A stretch of DNA of 64,000 nucleotides from Bacteroidia bacterium (GCA_022841465.1 JALHRL010000005.1:92901-156900), one strand, 5' to 3'; numbered from the stretch's first letter, positions 9,469 through 19,150 are shown. Numbers and translations: made by a program. The notes: a model not told the origin generated them from the letters alone.

Positions 9469-11361
9469 ATGTTTAATGTATTTAAATTATTCTGGTCGTA
9501 TAATTTACCTCGCTGGTCAATTTTGGTTATTGACTGTATAATTTGTGCTTTTTCTTTAACCATTGCTGTTTTTTTACGTTTTAATTTTGATGATATCCCT
9601 GAAGCAGATAAGAAAAATTTGCCAATTGATTATGCTGTTGTATTATCCGTTCGATTTATTTCGTTTTTCTTTTCTAAAACTTACAAGGGAGTAGTTCGTT
9701 ATACCAGTTCAAGAGATGCTGCCAGAATTTTTTCTATAGTATTACTGGGAAGTTTGGTGGTGTTTGTAGCAAACATTGTAAATTACTATTTTATATCTAA
9801 AACTTACTTTATTCCTAATTCCATCATTATTATTGATGCGCTGTGTACTTTATTTTTTATGATTAGTTCTCGCCTGGCAATAAAAGCAATTTATCTAGAA
9901 ACTAAAAACCCGGCAAACCAACGCATGAATGTAATTATATACGGTGCCGGCGAATCGGGTTTAATTACAAAGCGTACACTTGATAGAGATGCAGCAATAA
10001 AATATAAAGTTGTTGCTTTTGTAGATGATGACGAAAAGAAAAAGGGGCGCAGTGTTGAGGGAGTTTTTATTTATAAAACAGATGAGCTTCCTCAACTAAT
10101 AAAAGAGAATAATATTGAAATTGTTATTATTAGCATACAGGATATTTCCGGTGCCAAGAAAAATGAAATTACAGATGTATGCTTAAATAATAATGTACGT
10201 GTTTTAAATGTTCCTCCTCCTACCAAGTGGATAAACGGCGAGTTAAGTTTTAATCAATTAAAAACAATAAATATTGAAGACTTATTGGAAAGAGAAGCTA
10301 TAAAATTAAATACGGAGTTAATTAATAATCAAATTAAAGATAAGGTAATTTTAATTACGGGTGCCGCAGGTTCAATTGGTAGTGAATTAGCAAGACAATG
10401 CGTAAAGTTTAATCCAAAGAAAATTTATTTGCTAGATCAGGCCGAATCGCCTTTACACGATTTAGAATTAGAATTTTTAGATAAATACAAGAAGGGTTCT
10501 TACGAAGTGGTAATGGCCGATGTACGCAATAGCGAAAGAATGCGCAATGTGTTTAACACATTTAAACCAACGATTATTTTTCACGCCGCTGCATATAAGC
10601 ATGTGCCCATGATGGAAAACAATCCTTCAGAATCTGTTTTTACTAACGTGCTTGGTACAAAGGTGTGTGCCGATTTAGCAGTAGAATTTAACGTAGAAAA
10701 ATTTGTTTTAATTAGTACCGATAAAGCGGTAAACCCAACCAATGTTATGGGGGCAAGCAAGCGTATTGCGGAAATTTATATACAAAGTTTAGGAAAACAA
10801 AGTAAAACACGTTTTATAACCACACGATTTGGTAATGTATTAGGATCTAGTGGTTCTGTTATTCCACGATTTAAAAAACAAATTGAATCGGGTGGGCCTA
10901 TAACCATTACTCATCCTGATATTACCCGTTATTTTATGACCATTCCGGAAGCCTGTCAGCTTGTTATTGAAGCAGGTTGTATGGGAAAGGGAGGAGAAAT
11001 TTTTGTATTTGACATGGGGAAATCAGTTAAAATAATTGATTTGGCTCGAAAAATGATAAAGCTTTCCGGTTTGCAAGAAGGAAAAGATATTCAAATTACG
11101 TATACCGGATTAAGACCCGGAGAAAAATTATTCGAAGAACTTTTGGCAGATTCTGAAAATACATTACCAACTCATCATCCTCAAATATTAATTGGAAAGG
11201 TTAGAGAGTATTCTTATGCTGAGGTTAATAAAACTATAGAGGAAATGATTACCTTGTTTAATACACAAAACAATTTGTTAATTGTTCAGCATATGAAAAA
11301 CATAGTGCCGGAATTTAAAAGCAGCAATTCCGTATTTGAAAAATTAGATGCAACAAAATGA
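9469..11361 (+). CDS. membrane-bound nucleoside-diphosphate sugar 4,6-dehydratase (CapD/WbpM/PglF-like)
   Basis: Large SDR dehydratase that converts UDP-GlcNAc-type sugars to 4-keto-6-deoxy intermediates for surface glycans. Residues 15-140 contain four membrane segments. A first Rossmann-like domain begins at 'VIIYGAGESG' (about 155-164). The catalytic SDR domain begins at 'ITGAAGSIGSELARQ' (296-310). The active-site lysine is in 'NVMGASK' (Lys431), with Met427 in place of the usual SDR Tyr, the arrangement typical of the long membrane-bound WbpM/PglF class. 'FNTFKPTIIFHAAAYKHVP' is also typical. The length of 630 residues is normal. Its stop overlaps the next start by four bases (ATGA). The exact sugar product is not predictable. 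Confidence 0.92.
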   Translation: MFNVFKLFWSYNLPRWSILVIDCIICAFSLTIAVFLRFNFDDIPEADKKNLPIDYAVVLSVRFISFFFSKTYKGVVRYTSSRDAARIFSIVLLGSLVVFVANIVNYYFISKTYFIPNSIIIIDALCTLFFMISSRLAIKAIYLETKNPANQRMNVIIYGAGESGLITKRTLDRDAAIKYKVVAFVDDDEKKKGRSVEGVFIYKTDELPQLIKENNIEIVIISIQDISGAKKNEITDVCLNNNVRVLNVPPPTKWINGELSFNQLKTINIEDLLEREAIKLNTELINNQIKDKVILITGAAGSIGSELARQCVKFNPKKIYLLDQAESPLHDLELEFLDKYKKGSYEVVMADVRNSERMRNVFNTFKPTIIFHAAAYKHVPMMENNPSESVFTNVLGTKVCADLAVEFNVEKFVLISTDKAVNPTNVMGASKRIAEIYIQSLGKQSKTRFITTRFGNVLGSSGSVIPRFKKQIESGGPITITHPDITRYFMTIPEACQLVIEAGCMGKGGEIFVFDMGKSVKIIDLARKMIKLSGLQEGKDIQITYTGLRPGEKLFEELLADSENTLPTHHPQILIGKVREYSYAEVNKTIEEMITLFNTQNNLLIVQHMKNIVPEFKSSNSVFEKLDATK

Positions 11362-13007
11362 TAAAGCTTTTTAAAATACTTTTATTTATTCCTTTAATAT
11401 ACATCGCTCAAGGTACAAAACCTGCTGCCGCTAAAGCACCCACAAAACCAAAATTAATTGTAGGTGTGGTGGTAGATCAAATGCGAAATGATTATATATA
11501 CCGTTATTGGGACAGATATGGTAATGGTGGGTTTAAAAAACTGGTTAATAACGGTTATTATTTACGGAACGCTCATTTTAATTATGTTCCTACTTATACC
11601 GGCCCGGGACATAGCAGTATTTATACAGGAACCACACCTCGTTATCATGGTATTATTGCGAATGAATGGTACGATAAAAACACCAAACAAATGCAATATT
11701 GTGCAGATGACGATAAGGTAGAATCTGTTGGAACAAATTCACGCGACGGTAAAAAATCTCCCTTGCATCAATTAAGCAGTACCATAGGCGATGAATTAAA
11801 AATGAGTTCTAATGGCAAATCAAAAGTGTTTGGTATTGCACTGAAAGATAGAAGTGCTGTTTTGCCTGCGGGGCATGCCGCCGATGCTGCATTTTGGTTT
11901 GATGATTCAACCGGAAATTTTGTCTCATCAACTTGGTACGTAAAACAATTACCGGAGTGGTTAAATACCTTTAATGCGTTAAATTTACCATCAAATTATC
12001 TTGATAAAGGTTGGAATACTTTATATCCTATATCTACTTACACCAACTCTATAAGTGATGATAATAAATTTGAAAAGGCTTCTAACAAAAAAGAAAATCC
12101 TATTTTCCCTTATGAGTACAATAATTACATTAAAAATAAAAAGTATGCTGTGCTTAAATCAACACCTTACGGCAATACCATTACAAAAGATTTGGCAATT
12201 GCTTGCTTAAAAAATGAAAATTTGGGAAAAGATGAGTTTACAGATATTTTAGCAATAAGCTTTTCTAGTCCTGATATTATTGCACACAGCTACGGGCCGC
12301 GTTCTGTTGAAATGGAAGATGTTTATTTACGATTAGATAAGGAATTAGAAGAGCTTATAAATACTTTAGATAAAGAAGTTGGCGCCAATAATTACGTTTT
12401 ATTTTTAACTGCCGATCATGGTGGTGCAGATGTGCCCGCACATTTAACAGAAGAGCAAATTCCTGCCGGGTATTTAACAGAAAAAGAAATTATAAAAAGT
12501 ATATCCAAGTATTTTCAGAAAACATATAACGATTCATCGGTATATATAAATTATAGCAACGACCAAATTTTTATTGATGAAGACAAGTTATCCCGTATGG
12601 GAAAAGATGTGGTGGAGCAGGCATTATGCAATTATTTGGTTACTGTTCCCGGAATTATGGAAGCCTATTCTTCATCCACAATTAAAAATGGCAGCTTTGC
12701 AAAAAGAGATATCAGAACACTTATTCAAAATGGCTACAATCATAAAATTTCGGGCAATGTTGCATTTGTAATGAATCCTGCTTGGATGGATTATGGTAAA
12801 AAAGGCACCACACATGGAGCAAGTTATAGTTACGACACACACGTGCCTATTATTTTTTACGGCGCCAGCATAAAAGAAGGCAACTCGTTAAATTATACTA
12901 CTATTACCCAAATTGTACCAACACTTTGTGAGATTATAAATTTAAACTATCCTAATGCATGTATGGACGATGCAATTGATAAAGCAATAAAAAAAGAGAA
13001 AAAATAA
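11358..13007 (+). CDS. pafA: PafA-type alkaline phosphatase
   Basis: Periplasmic broad-specificity phosphomonoesterase of the alkaline phosphatase superfamily, close to Elizabethkingia PafA. Visible active-site features are the nucleophile Thr81 in 'PTYTGPGHSS', Asn102 in 'IANEWYD', and Lys163 and Arg165 in 'LKDRSAVLPAGH', which correspond to Thr79, Asn100, Lys162 and Arg164 of PafA. The metal-binding motifs are 'VVVDQMRND', 'TADHGGADVPAH' and 'THGASYSYDTHVP'. A signal peptide occupies about residues 1-19. The length of 549 residues fits the family. It overlaps both neighbours (ATGA upstream, one base downstream), so it is translated within the operon. Its known role is phosphate scavenging from organic phosphate. 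Confidence 0.93.
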   Translation: MIKLFKILLFIPLIYIAQGTKPAAAKAPTKPKLIVGVVVDQMRNDYIYRYWDRYGNGGFKKLVNNGYYLRNAHFNYVPTYTGPGHSSIYTGTTPRYHGIIANEWYDKNTKQMQYCADDDKVESVGTNSRDGKKSPLHQLSSTIGDELKMSSNGKSKVFGIALKDRSAVLPAGHAADAAFWFDDSTGNFVSSTWYVKQLPEWLNTFNALNLPSNYLDKGWNTLYPISTYTNSISDDNKFEKASNKKENPIFPYEYNNYIKNKKYAVLKSTPYGNTITKDLAIACLKNENLGKDEFTDILAISFSSPDIIAHSYGPRSVEMEDVYLRLDKELEELINTLDKEVGANNYVLFLTADHGGADVPAHLTEEQIPAGYLTEKEIIKSISKYFQKTYNDSSVYINYSNDQIFIDEDKLSRMGKDVVEQALCNYLVTVPGIMEAYSSSTIKNGSFAKRDIRTLIQNGYNHKISGNVAFVMNPAWMDYGKKGTTHGASYSYDTHVPIIFYGASIKEGNSLNYTTITQIVPTLCEIINLNYPNACMDDAIDKAIKKEKK

Positions 13008-14260
13008 TGATGCTTACTAGTTTTAAGAATTCATTTAATAAAATTGTAATTGTTGCAGCATTGGGTTATTTTGTTGACATCTATGATTTGGTTTTATTTG
13101 GTATGGAGCGCGTTGCCAGCTTAACCGATATATTAAAACCAATTTATGGCGAATCAGACGAATTAAAAAAACAAGTTGCAAGTGTTGGGGCCGATTTATT
13201 GAGCTACCAAATGATTGGGATGATTGTGGGCGGATTGTTTTGGGGAATTTTGGGCGATAAAAAAGGACGACTTTCTGTTTTATTTGGAAGTATTATAACA
13301 TATTCTATTGCCAATATTGCAAATGGTTTTGTTAACGATACAATGTGGTACGGAATACTTCGTTTTGTTTCCGGCTTTGGTTTAGCAGGTGAATTAGGCG
13401 CAGGAATTACTTTGGTAAGCGAAACCATGAAGAAAGAAGACAGGGGAATTGGAACTACCATTGTTGCATCTATTGGTTTATTTGGCGCGGTAGTGGCAGG
13501 TTTAACAACCATTGCCATAAATAATTGGCGCGTTAGTTATTTTATAGGCGGCGGCATGGGGCTTTTACTTTTGTTTATGCGTATTGGTGTTTTTGAAAGT
13601 GGAATGTTTAGCGAAGTAAAAGAAGATAAAAATGTAAAAAAGGGAAACTTCTTTTATTTGTTTTCTCACCCAAAACTTTTGCTGAAATATTTAAACATCA
13701 TTTTAATTGCAATACCTGTTTGGTTTGTAATGTATTTTTTAGTTCAGTTTGCTCCGGAAATGACAACGGCCTTGGGTTTGCAAAACGGACCAACGGAAGG
13801 AAAAATCCCTATAATGGTTGCGTATATAGGCATAACCATTGGCGATGTAATTAGCGGTATTATGAGTCAGAAAATGCAATCACGAAAAAAAGTATTGTTT
13901 ATTTTTATCTCACTCACATTAATTTTTAGTGTTCTTTATTATTTGTTTGCAGATGTTTCGGTTGTAGTTTTTTACACCATTGTATTTTGTATTGGTTTTG
14001 GAACCGGTTATTGGGCGGTATTTATGAGTAGCGCCTCAGAATTATTTGGTACAAACATTAGAGCCACCGTTACAACCACAGCACCCAATTTTGTTAGAGG
14101 TTCTGTAACATTAATGACGTTAGCCAATGTTTATTTAAAGCCTACGCACGGCTTGGTAACATCTTCATTAATTATAGGAGCAATTGTATTTGTATTGGCA
14201 TACTACGCTTGTTATAAGTTAGAAGAAACATTTGCAAAAGATTTAAATTATACCGAATAA
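13007..14260 (+). CDS. MFS transporter (metabolite:H+ symporter-like)
   Basis: A 417-residue protein with about 12 predicted membrane helices. The major-facilitator signature between helices 2 and 3 reads 'GILGDKKGRLSVLFG', and 'RFVSGFGLAGELGAG' matches the helix 4-5 region of sugar/metabolite:proton symporters. Its start overlaps the pafA stop by one base and its stop directly precedes the next ATG. The substrate is unknown. Coupling to a phosphatase suggests uptake of a dephosphorylated organic product, but that is inference. Confidence 0.88.
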   Translation: MMLTSFKNSFNKIVIVAALGYFVDIYDLVLFGMERVASLTDILKPIYGESDELKKQVASVGADLLSYQMIGMIVGGLFWGILGDKKGRLSVLFGSIITYSIANIANGFVNDTMWYGILRFVSGFGLAGELGAGITLVSETMKKEDRGIGTTIVASIGLFGAVVAGLTTIAINNWRVSYFIGGGMGLLLLFMRIGVFESGMFSEVKEDKNVKKGNFFYLFSHPKLLLKYLNIILIAIPVWFVMYFLVQFAPEMTTALGLQNGPTEGKIPIMVAYIGITIGDVISGIMSQKMQSRKKVLFIFISLTLIFSVLYYLFADVSVVVFYTIVFCIGFGTGYWAVFMSSASELFGTNIRATVTTTAPNFVRGSVTLMTLANVYLKPTHGLVTSSLIIGAIVFVLAYYACYKLEETFAKDLNYTE

Positions 14261-14620
14261 ATGAAACCAACGGTTATATTAGGCGCTTCTCCAAATGCTG
14301 ATAGATATAGTTTTATGGCTACAGAAAAATTAAGCGCATACGGACATAAAGTTTATCCTGTAGGTATAAGAAAAGGAGATATTAACGGGCATGAAATTTA
14401 TTTGGGTAAACCAATGTTTAATGATGTAGACACTGTAACCCTTTATTTATCTGCATTAAATCAAAAAGAGTGGTACGAATACATTTATAGCTTAAAGCCG
14501 AAACGAATTATTTTTAATCCGGGGGCAGAGAATCCGGAACTATATAAATTAGCATCGGAAAAAGGAATTGAATGTATTAATGCTTGTACTTTGGTAATGT
14601 TATCTATTGGAAATTATTAA
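14261..14620 (+). CDS. CoA-binding domain protein (YccU-like)
   Basis: Small single-domain protein of 119 residues with a Rossmann-like CoA-binding fold. 'VILGASPNADRYSFMA' at the N-terminus is the nucleotide-loop region. 'VGIRKGDINGHEIY' and 'IIFNPGAENPEL' are the later family motifs, and a conserved Cys occurs in 'ECINACTLVM'. Homologues bind CoA but have no firmly assigned pathway. It begins directly after the MFS stop and overlaps the next gene by one base, inside the operon. Confidence 0.88.
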   Translation: MKPTVILGASPNADRYSFMATEKLSAYGHKVYPVGIRKGDINGHEIYLGKPMFNDVDTVTLYLSALNQKEWYEYIYSLKPKRIIFNPGAENPELYKLASEKGIECINACTLVMLSIGNY

Positions 14621-15072
14621 TGAAGTGGTATTTAAAAAAATTTGATGAATTAAGTAATCACGAATTGTATTCTATTTTGCAATTACGTGCGCAGGTGTTT
14701 GTAGTGGAACAACTATGCACCTATCAAGATATGGATAATATTGATGAAAATGCCTGGCATTTATTTTCTGTTGAAGATGGAAAAACAATTGCTTATGCAC
14801 GATTAATTCCTCCGGGACTTTCTTACCCTACAGCAAGTATAGGAAGAGTGATAGTGGAAATAAATAAAAGAAAAAACAAACTTGGAAAAGAATTAATGCT
14901 TAAAGCTGTAGAAAACACCCAACTGCTTTTTAATACCAATGAAATAACAATTTCAGCTCAGGTTTATTTACTAAAGTTTTACAACGAGTTAAATTTTAAG
15001 GAAGAAGGAGAAGAATATTTAGAAGATAATATACCACACATAAAAATGAAATTAAAACTAAATCATGTTTAA
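14620..15072 (+). CDS. ElaA-like GNAT family N-acetyltransferase
   Basis: The ATG at 14620 overlaps the preceding stop (TAATG) and gives the family N-terminus 'MKWYLKKFDELSNHELY'; an upstream in-frame ATG at 14584 would lie within the CoA-binding gene and is rejected. About 150 residues. ElaA-type features are 'LRAQVFVVEQLCTYQDMD', 'AYARLIPPG' and the acetyl-CoA loop region 'SIGRVIVEINKRKNKLGKEL'. Predicted cytoplasmic acyl-CoA N-acyltransferase; the substrate of the ElaA family is not known. Its 3' end overlaps proC by eight bases. Confidence 0.88.
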   Translation: MKWYLKKFDELSNHELYSILQLRAQVFVVEQLCTYQDMDNIDENAWHLFSVEDGKTIAYARLIPPGLSYPTASIGRVIVEINKRKNKLGKELMLKAVENTQLLFNTNEITISAQVYLLKFYNELNFKEEGEEYLEDNIPHIKMKLKLNHV

Positions 15073-15865
15073 AATTGCTATTATTGGCTGCGGTAGCATG
15101 GGAATAACCTATGCAAAAGCCTTTTTAAAAAATAATATTGTAACCCAAAAGGATATTTTATTGATTGAAAAAAATGCAGAAGCAAAAGAAAGATTAAAGC
15201 CTTTTGGAAATGTAAGCAATGTCATTGATGAAAAAATTAAGGGCTTTGATACTATTATTCTTTCAACAAAACCTCAAGATGCGAAAGTTGTATTGTTGGA
15301 GTTAAGAAAATTTATTCAAGCTCATCAAACAGTTATTTCTATTATGGCGGGTGTAACCATTAAGGCATTACAGCAAGAATTAAATCATACCTCAATCATT
15401 CGCGCAATGCCTAACACCCCGGCACAATTAGGAATGGGTATAACAGGATTTTGTGCGGCAAAAGAAACAAAAATTCAGGATATACTAAAAGCCGACAATT
15501 TATTAAACACAACAGGTAAAACTGTTTTTTTTGAAAACGAAGAAAAACTTGATGCTGTAACAGCCTTGAGCGGAAGTGGTCCTGCTTACTTTTATATAAT
15601 TGTAAATGCAATGATAGAGGCCGGTAAAAAAATGGGAATTGAAGAATCGGTTTCGGCAATGCTTGTTAAGCAAACCATGAATGGTGCTTTTCATTTAATG
15701 AACAATGCCGAAAGCAGTATAGATGATCTCATTAAAGCTGTAGCTTCAAAAGGAGGAACCACTGAAGCTGCCATGCAAAAATTCAGTGAATTAAATCTGA
15801 ATGAAGCCATTATGGAAGGAATATTGGCTGCAGAAAAAAGAGCAAAAGAATTATCTAAAATATAA
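15065..15865 (+). CDS. proC: pyrroline-5-carboxylate reductase
   Basis: Last step of proline synthesis: NAD(P)H-dependent reduction of 1-pyrroline-5-carboxylate. The N-terminal dinucleotide motif is 'AIIGCGSMG' (4-12). The middle region 'LSTKPQD' and 'SIMAGVTI' is typical, and the P5C-reductase signature appears as 'ALSGSGPAYFYIIVNAM' with 'ASKGGTTEAAM' later. The length of 266 residues is standard. It ends the plus-strand operon, and its stop abuts that of the convergent ndpA-like gene with no gap. Together with proline dehydrogenase at 34151, the window holds both arms of proline/P5C interconversion. Confidence 0.96.
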   Translation: MFKIAIIGCGSMGITYAKAFLKNNIVTQKDILLIEKNAEAKERLKPFGNVSNVIDEKIKGFDTIILSTKPQDAKVVLLELRKFIQAHQTVISIMAGVTIKALQQELNHTSIIRAMPNTPAQLGMGITGFCAAKETKIQDILKADNLLNTTGKTVFFENEEKLDAVTALSGSGPAYFYIIVNAMIEAGKKMGIEESVSAMLVKQTMNGAFHLMNNAESSIDDLIKAVASKGGTTEAAMQKFSELNLNEAIMEGILAAEKRAKELSKI

Positions 15866-16915
15866 TTACTGCTCGTTTACAAAGTAAAGCTTGTAGTACT
15901 TCAGCCCTTTATCTTCGTCGTAACCTCTTTCTACATAATCATGCCTGCCGTGTATGTAGATATGAAAGTTTTTATCCAATTTTACTACACTTTTCATGTA
16001 CTTTTGGTTTTTCTTAACAGCAGTGGTTGAAACATCAAATTCATCTATAGATTGTAGGTCAAATTTATCATTAAAATTATGACGGTATTCGCTAAAGGCA
16101 CTTATTAAATCAGGCTCAACTAAAACATTTTTTTCAAATTCTTTTATGTTGAATTTATCTTTTTCTTTAAAAAAACCGGTGCTTTTATTAAGCATCATCA
16201 TTTGATCTTGTTTGCTTACATTATTGTTTTCGGTTAAAATTTCCTCGCAAAATCCTCTGGAAGCGTCCATAAAGTTTTTAGTAAAGTAATAAGCGTTTTC
16301 TTTAAGTATTGCACCTAAAAAATCTTCTTCCCAATACAATGCACACTCTGCATTTTTGTTGTTAGTATCAATAATACTTATTTTATAACCCTTGTCACTT
16401 TCAGTATTAAAAACAATAGCTCCTTTATCTAATTTATGAATATCAATTCCGGTTTCATAATCTAAATCAAAAGTATTTACATGCTGGTACACTTTTAAAA
16501 ATGTTTCTTTGTTTTCTGTTTTAAAATATCCAATTGCATCGCATAATTCACCATCTACAACAGCATCTTTAAAATAGCAAACATAAAATTCTCCTCCTTT
16601 TATTTTTGGATGAACACTTTGGTTGTATAAATGCTCGGCTGCTTTTTTACTTTGCTCAATAAATTTTTTTTGAGAAGAAAAAATATTTTTACTTACATCA
16701 CCAACTAAGTTTGAACTTACCTCCGATTTACTTCTGAATTTGTGGTAAATATCAGTTTTAAATGGTGTTAAAAAGTAACGCAGCAAGGTTTCTTTAATAA
16801 AATCATCTTTAAAGGTAACAGGCTCTTCGCCTACGGTAAGTTCTTCACCTAGGCCTTTGTTTCCAACATAGTGAATAGTAAAATGGGTAAGTTCTGCTCT
16901 CGAAAAATCTATCAT
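15866..16915 (-). CDS. nucleoid-associated protein (NdpA/YejK family)
   Basis: A 349-residue cytoplasmic protein matching the 37-kDa nucleoid-associated family. The conserved start is 'LTHFTIHYVGNKGLGEEL', the central block is 'GGEFYVCYFKDAVVDGE', and the following region contains 'AIGYFKTENKETFLKV'. Family members bind the nucleoid; their precise role is not settled. It is a single minus-strand gene, end to end with proC and divergent from prc. Confidence 0.88.
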   Translation of the reverse strand: MIDFSRAELTHFTIHYVGNKGLGEELTVGEEPVTFKDDFIKETLLRYFLTPFKTDIYHKFRSKSEVSSNLVGDVSKNIFSSQKKFIEQSKKAAEHLYNQSVHPKIKGGEFYVCYFKDAVVDGELCDAIGYFKTENKETFLKVYQHVNTFDLDYETGIDIHKLDKGAIVFNTESDKGYKISIIDTNNKNAECALYWEEDFLGAILKENAYYFTKNFMDASRGFCEEILTENNNVSKQDQMMMLNKSTGFFKEKDKFNIKEFEKNVLVEPDLISAFSEYRHNFNDKFDLQSIDEFDVSTTAVKKNQKYMKSVVKLDKNFHIYIHGRHDYVERGYDEDKGLKYYKLYFVNEQ

Positions 16916-17017
16916 ATCTTAATTGTTTGCTGCTAAAGTAACTTTATTCTTTAATATTCATTTAACAAAATTTAAACAGGCAAAAGGGTTCAGCGGTAAA
17001 TTATTTGTGCAGAAAAA

Positions 17018-17048
17018 TTGGGTTTAGTGTATCTAAAGGTTAAATTTG
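17018..17048 (+). promoter_or_regulatory. Bacteroidota-type promoter of prc
   Basis: A -33 TTG at 17018-17020 is separated by 20 bases from the -7 box TAAATTTG at 17041-17048, matching the Bacteroidota consensus TTG/TAnnTTTG. The ATG at 17054 follows the -7 box after five bases, so the transcript is probably leaderless or nearly so. This also shows that the in-frame TTG at 17018 is promoter, not a start codon. Confidence 0.65.
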
Positions 17049-17053
17049 TAATT

Positions 17054-19150
17054 ATGCTGAAGACTATGGTAAAGAAACACGGTTTAAAGGTTCTGGTTAT
17101 TCCAATTGTCCTTTTATTTTCATCTTTTGTTGGTGTTAGTTATTTATTTGACAAGAATATTGTTATAATGGAATTGCTATTGGGCGGATTAAATCAAAAT
17201 CATTATAGTCCGGTTAAATTAGATGACACATTTAGCGAAAAAGTTTACGATTTGTATTTAAAACGTATCGACGGAAGTAAAAAGTTTTTATTGCAATCGG
17301 ATGTAGAGGAGTTATCTAAACATCGTAAAAATATTGATGATCAGTTAAAAGCAATGAGCACCGATTTTTATACAAGCTCTGTAAACATCATTACTAAAAG
17401 AATTAAAGAACGAGAAACATGGTATAAAGAGTATTTATCAAAACCATTAGATTATTCTGCGGATGATATTTATGAAACAGATGGTGAAAAATCTGAGTTT
17501 GCAAAAACAATAGAAGAATCTAAAAAAGATTGGGAAAAAATGTTGAAATATCAGGTTTTAATTAGATTAGATGATGCATTATATCGTCAGGAGTCTGCAA
17601 TTGAAAAAAAGGATACTGCTTATAAAATTCAAAGTTTTGATTCTCTTGAAGTAAATGCACGAAGATTAACTATAAAAGCAAATGATAACTTGTTTAAGTA
17701 TTACAATAAGTTAGGATCTAAAGATAGATTTGCAATTTATGCTAATTCAATTTCTGGAACCTTTGATCCACATACAGAGTACTTTGTTCCTAAAGAGAAA
17801 AAGAAATTTGACCAAGCAATGAGCGGACAGTTTGAAGGAATTGGAGCAGTGTTGCAGCAAAGAGACGGTCTTTTAAAAATAAGTGAAATTATTGTTGGAA
17901 GCCCTAGTTACAAACAAGGTGAATTAAAAGCGGGTGATGAAATTATGAAGGTAGGCCAGGGTAGCGCAGAGCCGGTTGATATTGCAAACCTTGAAATGGA
18001 TGAAGCCGTAGAATTAATTAAAGGAAAAAAAGGAACTGAAGTTCGTTTAACAGTAAAAAAACCTGATGGGAGAATTAAAGTAATTTCAATTATTAGGGGC
18101 GTTGTTGAATTAAAAGAAACGTTTGCTAAATCGGCACTATTAAATAACAAGAAAAAAATAGGATATATATATCTGCCTACTTTTTATACAGATTTTACCA
18201 GAACCGGCGCACATAAATGCGCAACCGACGTTCGTAAAGAAATTGAAAAACTTAAAAAGGAAAACATTAAATCTTTAATTCTTGATTTACGCGATAATGG
18301 AGGAGGTTCTTTACAAGAAGTTATTGAAATGGCAGGTTTGTTTTTCCCTAAAGGGCCTGTAGTGCAGGTTAAAGATAGAAACGGATTTATAAAAGTAATG
18401 GAAGATTATAACCCGGATGTTGTTTGGGATGGTCCGTTAGCAATAATGGTTAACCACAACAGCGCCAGCGCCAGCGAAATATTAGCAGCAGCTATCCAAG
18501 ATTACAAAAGAGGTGTTGTTATAGGCACACCTACATTTGGTAAAGGAACAGTGCAATCTTTTGTTGATTTGGATTATTATTTAATGCCTCAATTTGATAC
18601 TATAAAACCAATAGGGCAGGTTAAAATTACCCAGCAAAAATTTTATAGAATCAACGGTGGATCTACACAATTAAGAGGTGTAACGCCAGATGTAAAGTTA
18701 CCCGATCCTTATGCATTAATAGATTTAGGTGAAAGAGAATTAGAATATCCAATGCCATGGGATGAAGAAAAGAAAGCAAATTACAGTGAGTTTTCTGTTA
18801 TTGACTACGATAAGATTAAGAAAAACAGCAACCTGCGTGTGAAGAAAAATGAGCAATTTGTTTTGTTAGAGCAAAGATCTAAAGAAGTAAAAGCTCGTAG
18901 AGATGATACCAAAGTAAGTTTAAAACTAGAAAAATTTAGAGCAGAGCAAAAATCGTATCGCGATCAAAATAAAAAGTACGAAGATTATCGCAAAGAAATT
19001 AAAGGTTTTGAAGCGTCTTTATTAGAAGTTGATCTTGCAGGGATGGACAACGATACATCGCGCACTGGAAGAGAAACCAGATGGGTTAAAAACTTAGCCA
19101 AAGATGTGTATGTTTACGAATCAAGCAATATTGTGGGAGAAATAAATTAA
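17054..19150 (+). CDS. prc: carboxy-terminal processing (tail-specific) protease Prc
   Basis: Periplasmic S41 serine protease that trims C-terminal tails of envelope proteins. The start is set at ATG 17054 because the upstream in-frame TTG is a promoter element; ATG 17066 is an alternative. An N-terminal membrane anchor or signal segment ('VLVIPIVLLFSSFVGVSYLF') comes first. 'DPHTEYFVPKEKKKF' marks the N-terminal domain. A PDZ domain follows ('GIGAVLQQRDGLLKISEI', 'LKAGDEIMKVG'). The Ser-Lys catalytic region is 'NHNSASASEILAAAIQDY' with 'TPTFGKGTVQSF'. A long Lys/Glu-rich C-terminal part is normal for the Prc subclass. About 698 residues. The 3' end overlaps the convergent birA by four bases. 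Confidence 0.94.
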   Translation: MLKTMVKKHGLKVLVIPIVLLFSSFVGVSYLFDKNIVIMELLLGGLNQNHYSPVKLDDTFSEKVYDLYLKRIDGSKKFLLQSDVEELSKHRKNIDDQLKAMSTDFYTSSVNIITKRIKERETWYKEYLSKPLDYSADDIYETDGEKSEFAKTIEESKKDWEKMLKYQVLIRLDDALYRQESAIEKKDTAYKIQSFDSLEVNARRLTIKANDNLFKYYNKLGSKDRFAIYANSISGTFDPHTEYFVPKEKKKFDQAMSGQFEGIGAVLQQRDGLLKISEIIVGSPSYKQGELKAGDEIMKVGQGSAEPVDIANLEMDEAVELIKGKKGTEVRLTVKKPDGRIKVISIIRGVVELKETFAKSALLNNKKKIGYIYLPTFYTDFTRTGAHKCATDVRKEIEKLKKENIKSLILDLRDNGGGSLQEVIEMAGLFFPKGPVVQVKDRNGFIKVMEDYNPDVVWDGPLAIMVNHNSASASEILAAAIQDYKRGVVIGTPTFGKGTVQSFVDLDYYLMPQFDTIKPIGQVKITQQKFYRINGGSTQLRGVTPDVKLPDPYALIDLGERELEYPMPWDEEKKANYSEFSVIDYDKIKKNSNLRVKKNEQFVLLEQRSKEVKARRDDTKVSLKLEKFRAEQKSYRDQNKKYEDYRKEIKGFEASLLEVDLAGMDNDTSRTGRETRWVKNLAKDVYVYESSNIVGEIN

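Noticed and set aside
17018..17053. TTG start adding 12 residues to Prc
   Set aside because: The TTG is the -33 element of a good promoter whose -7 box lies inside the added stretch.
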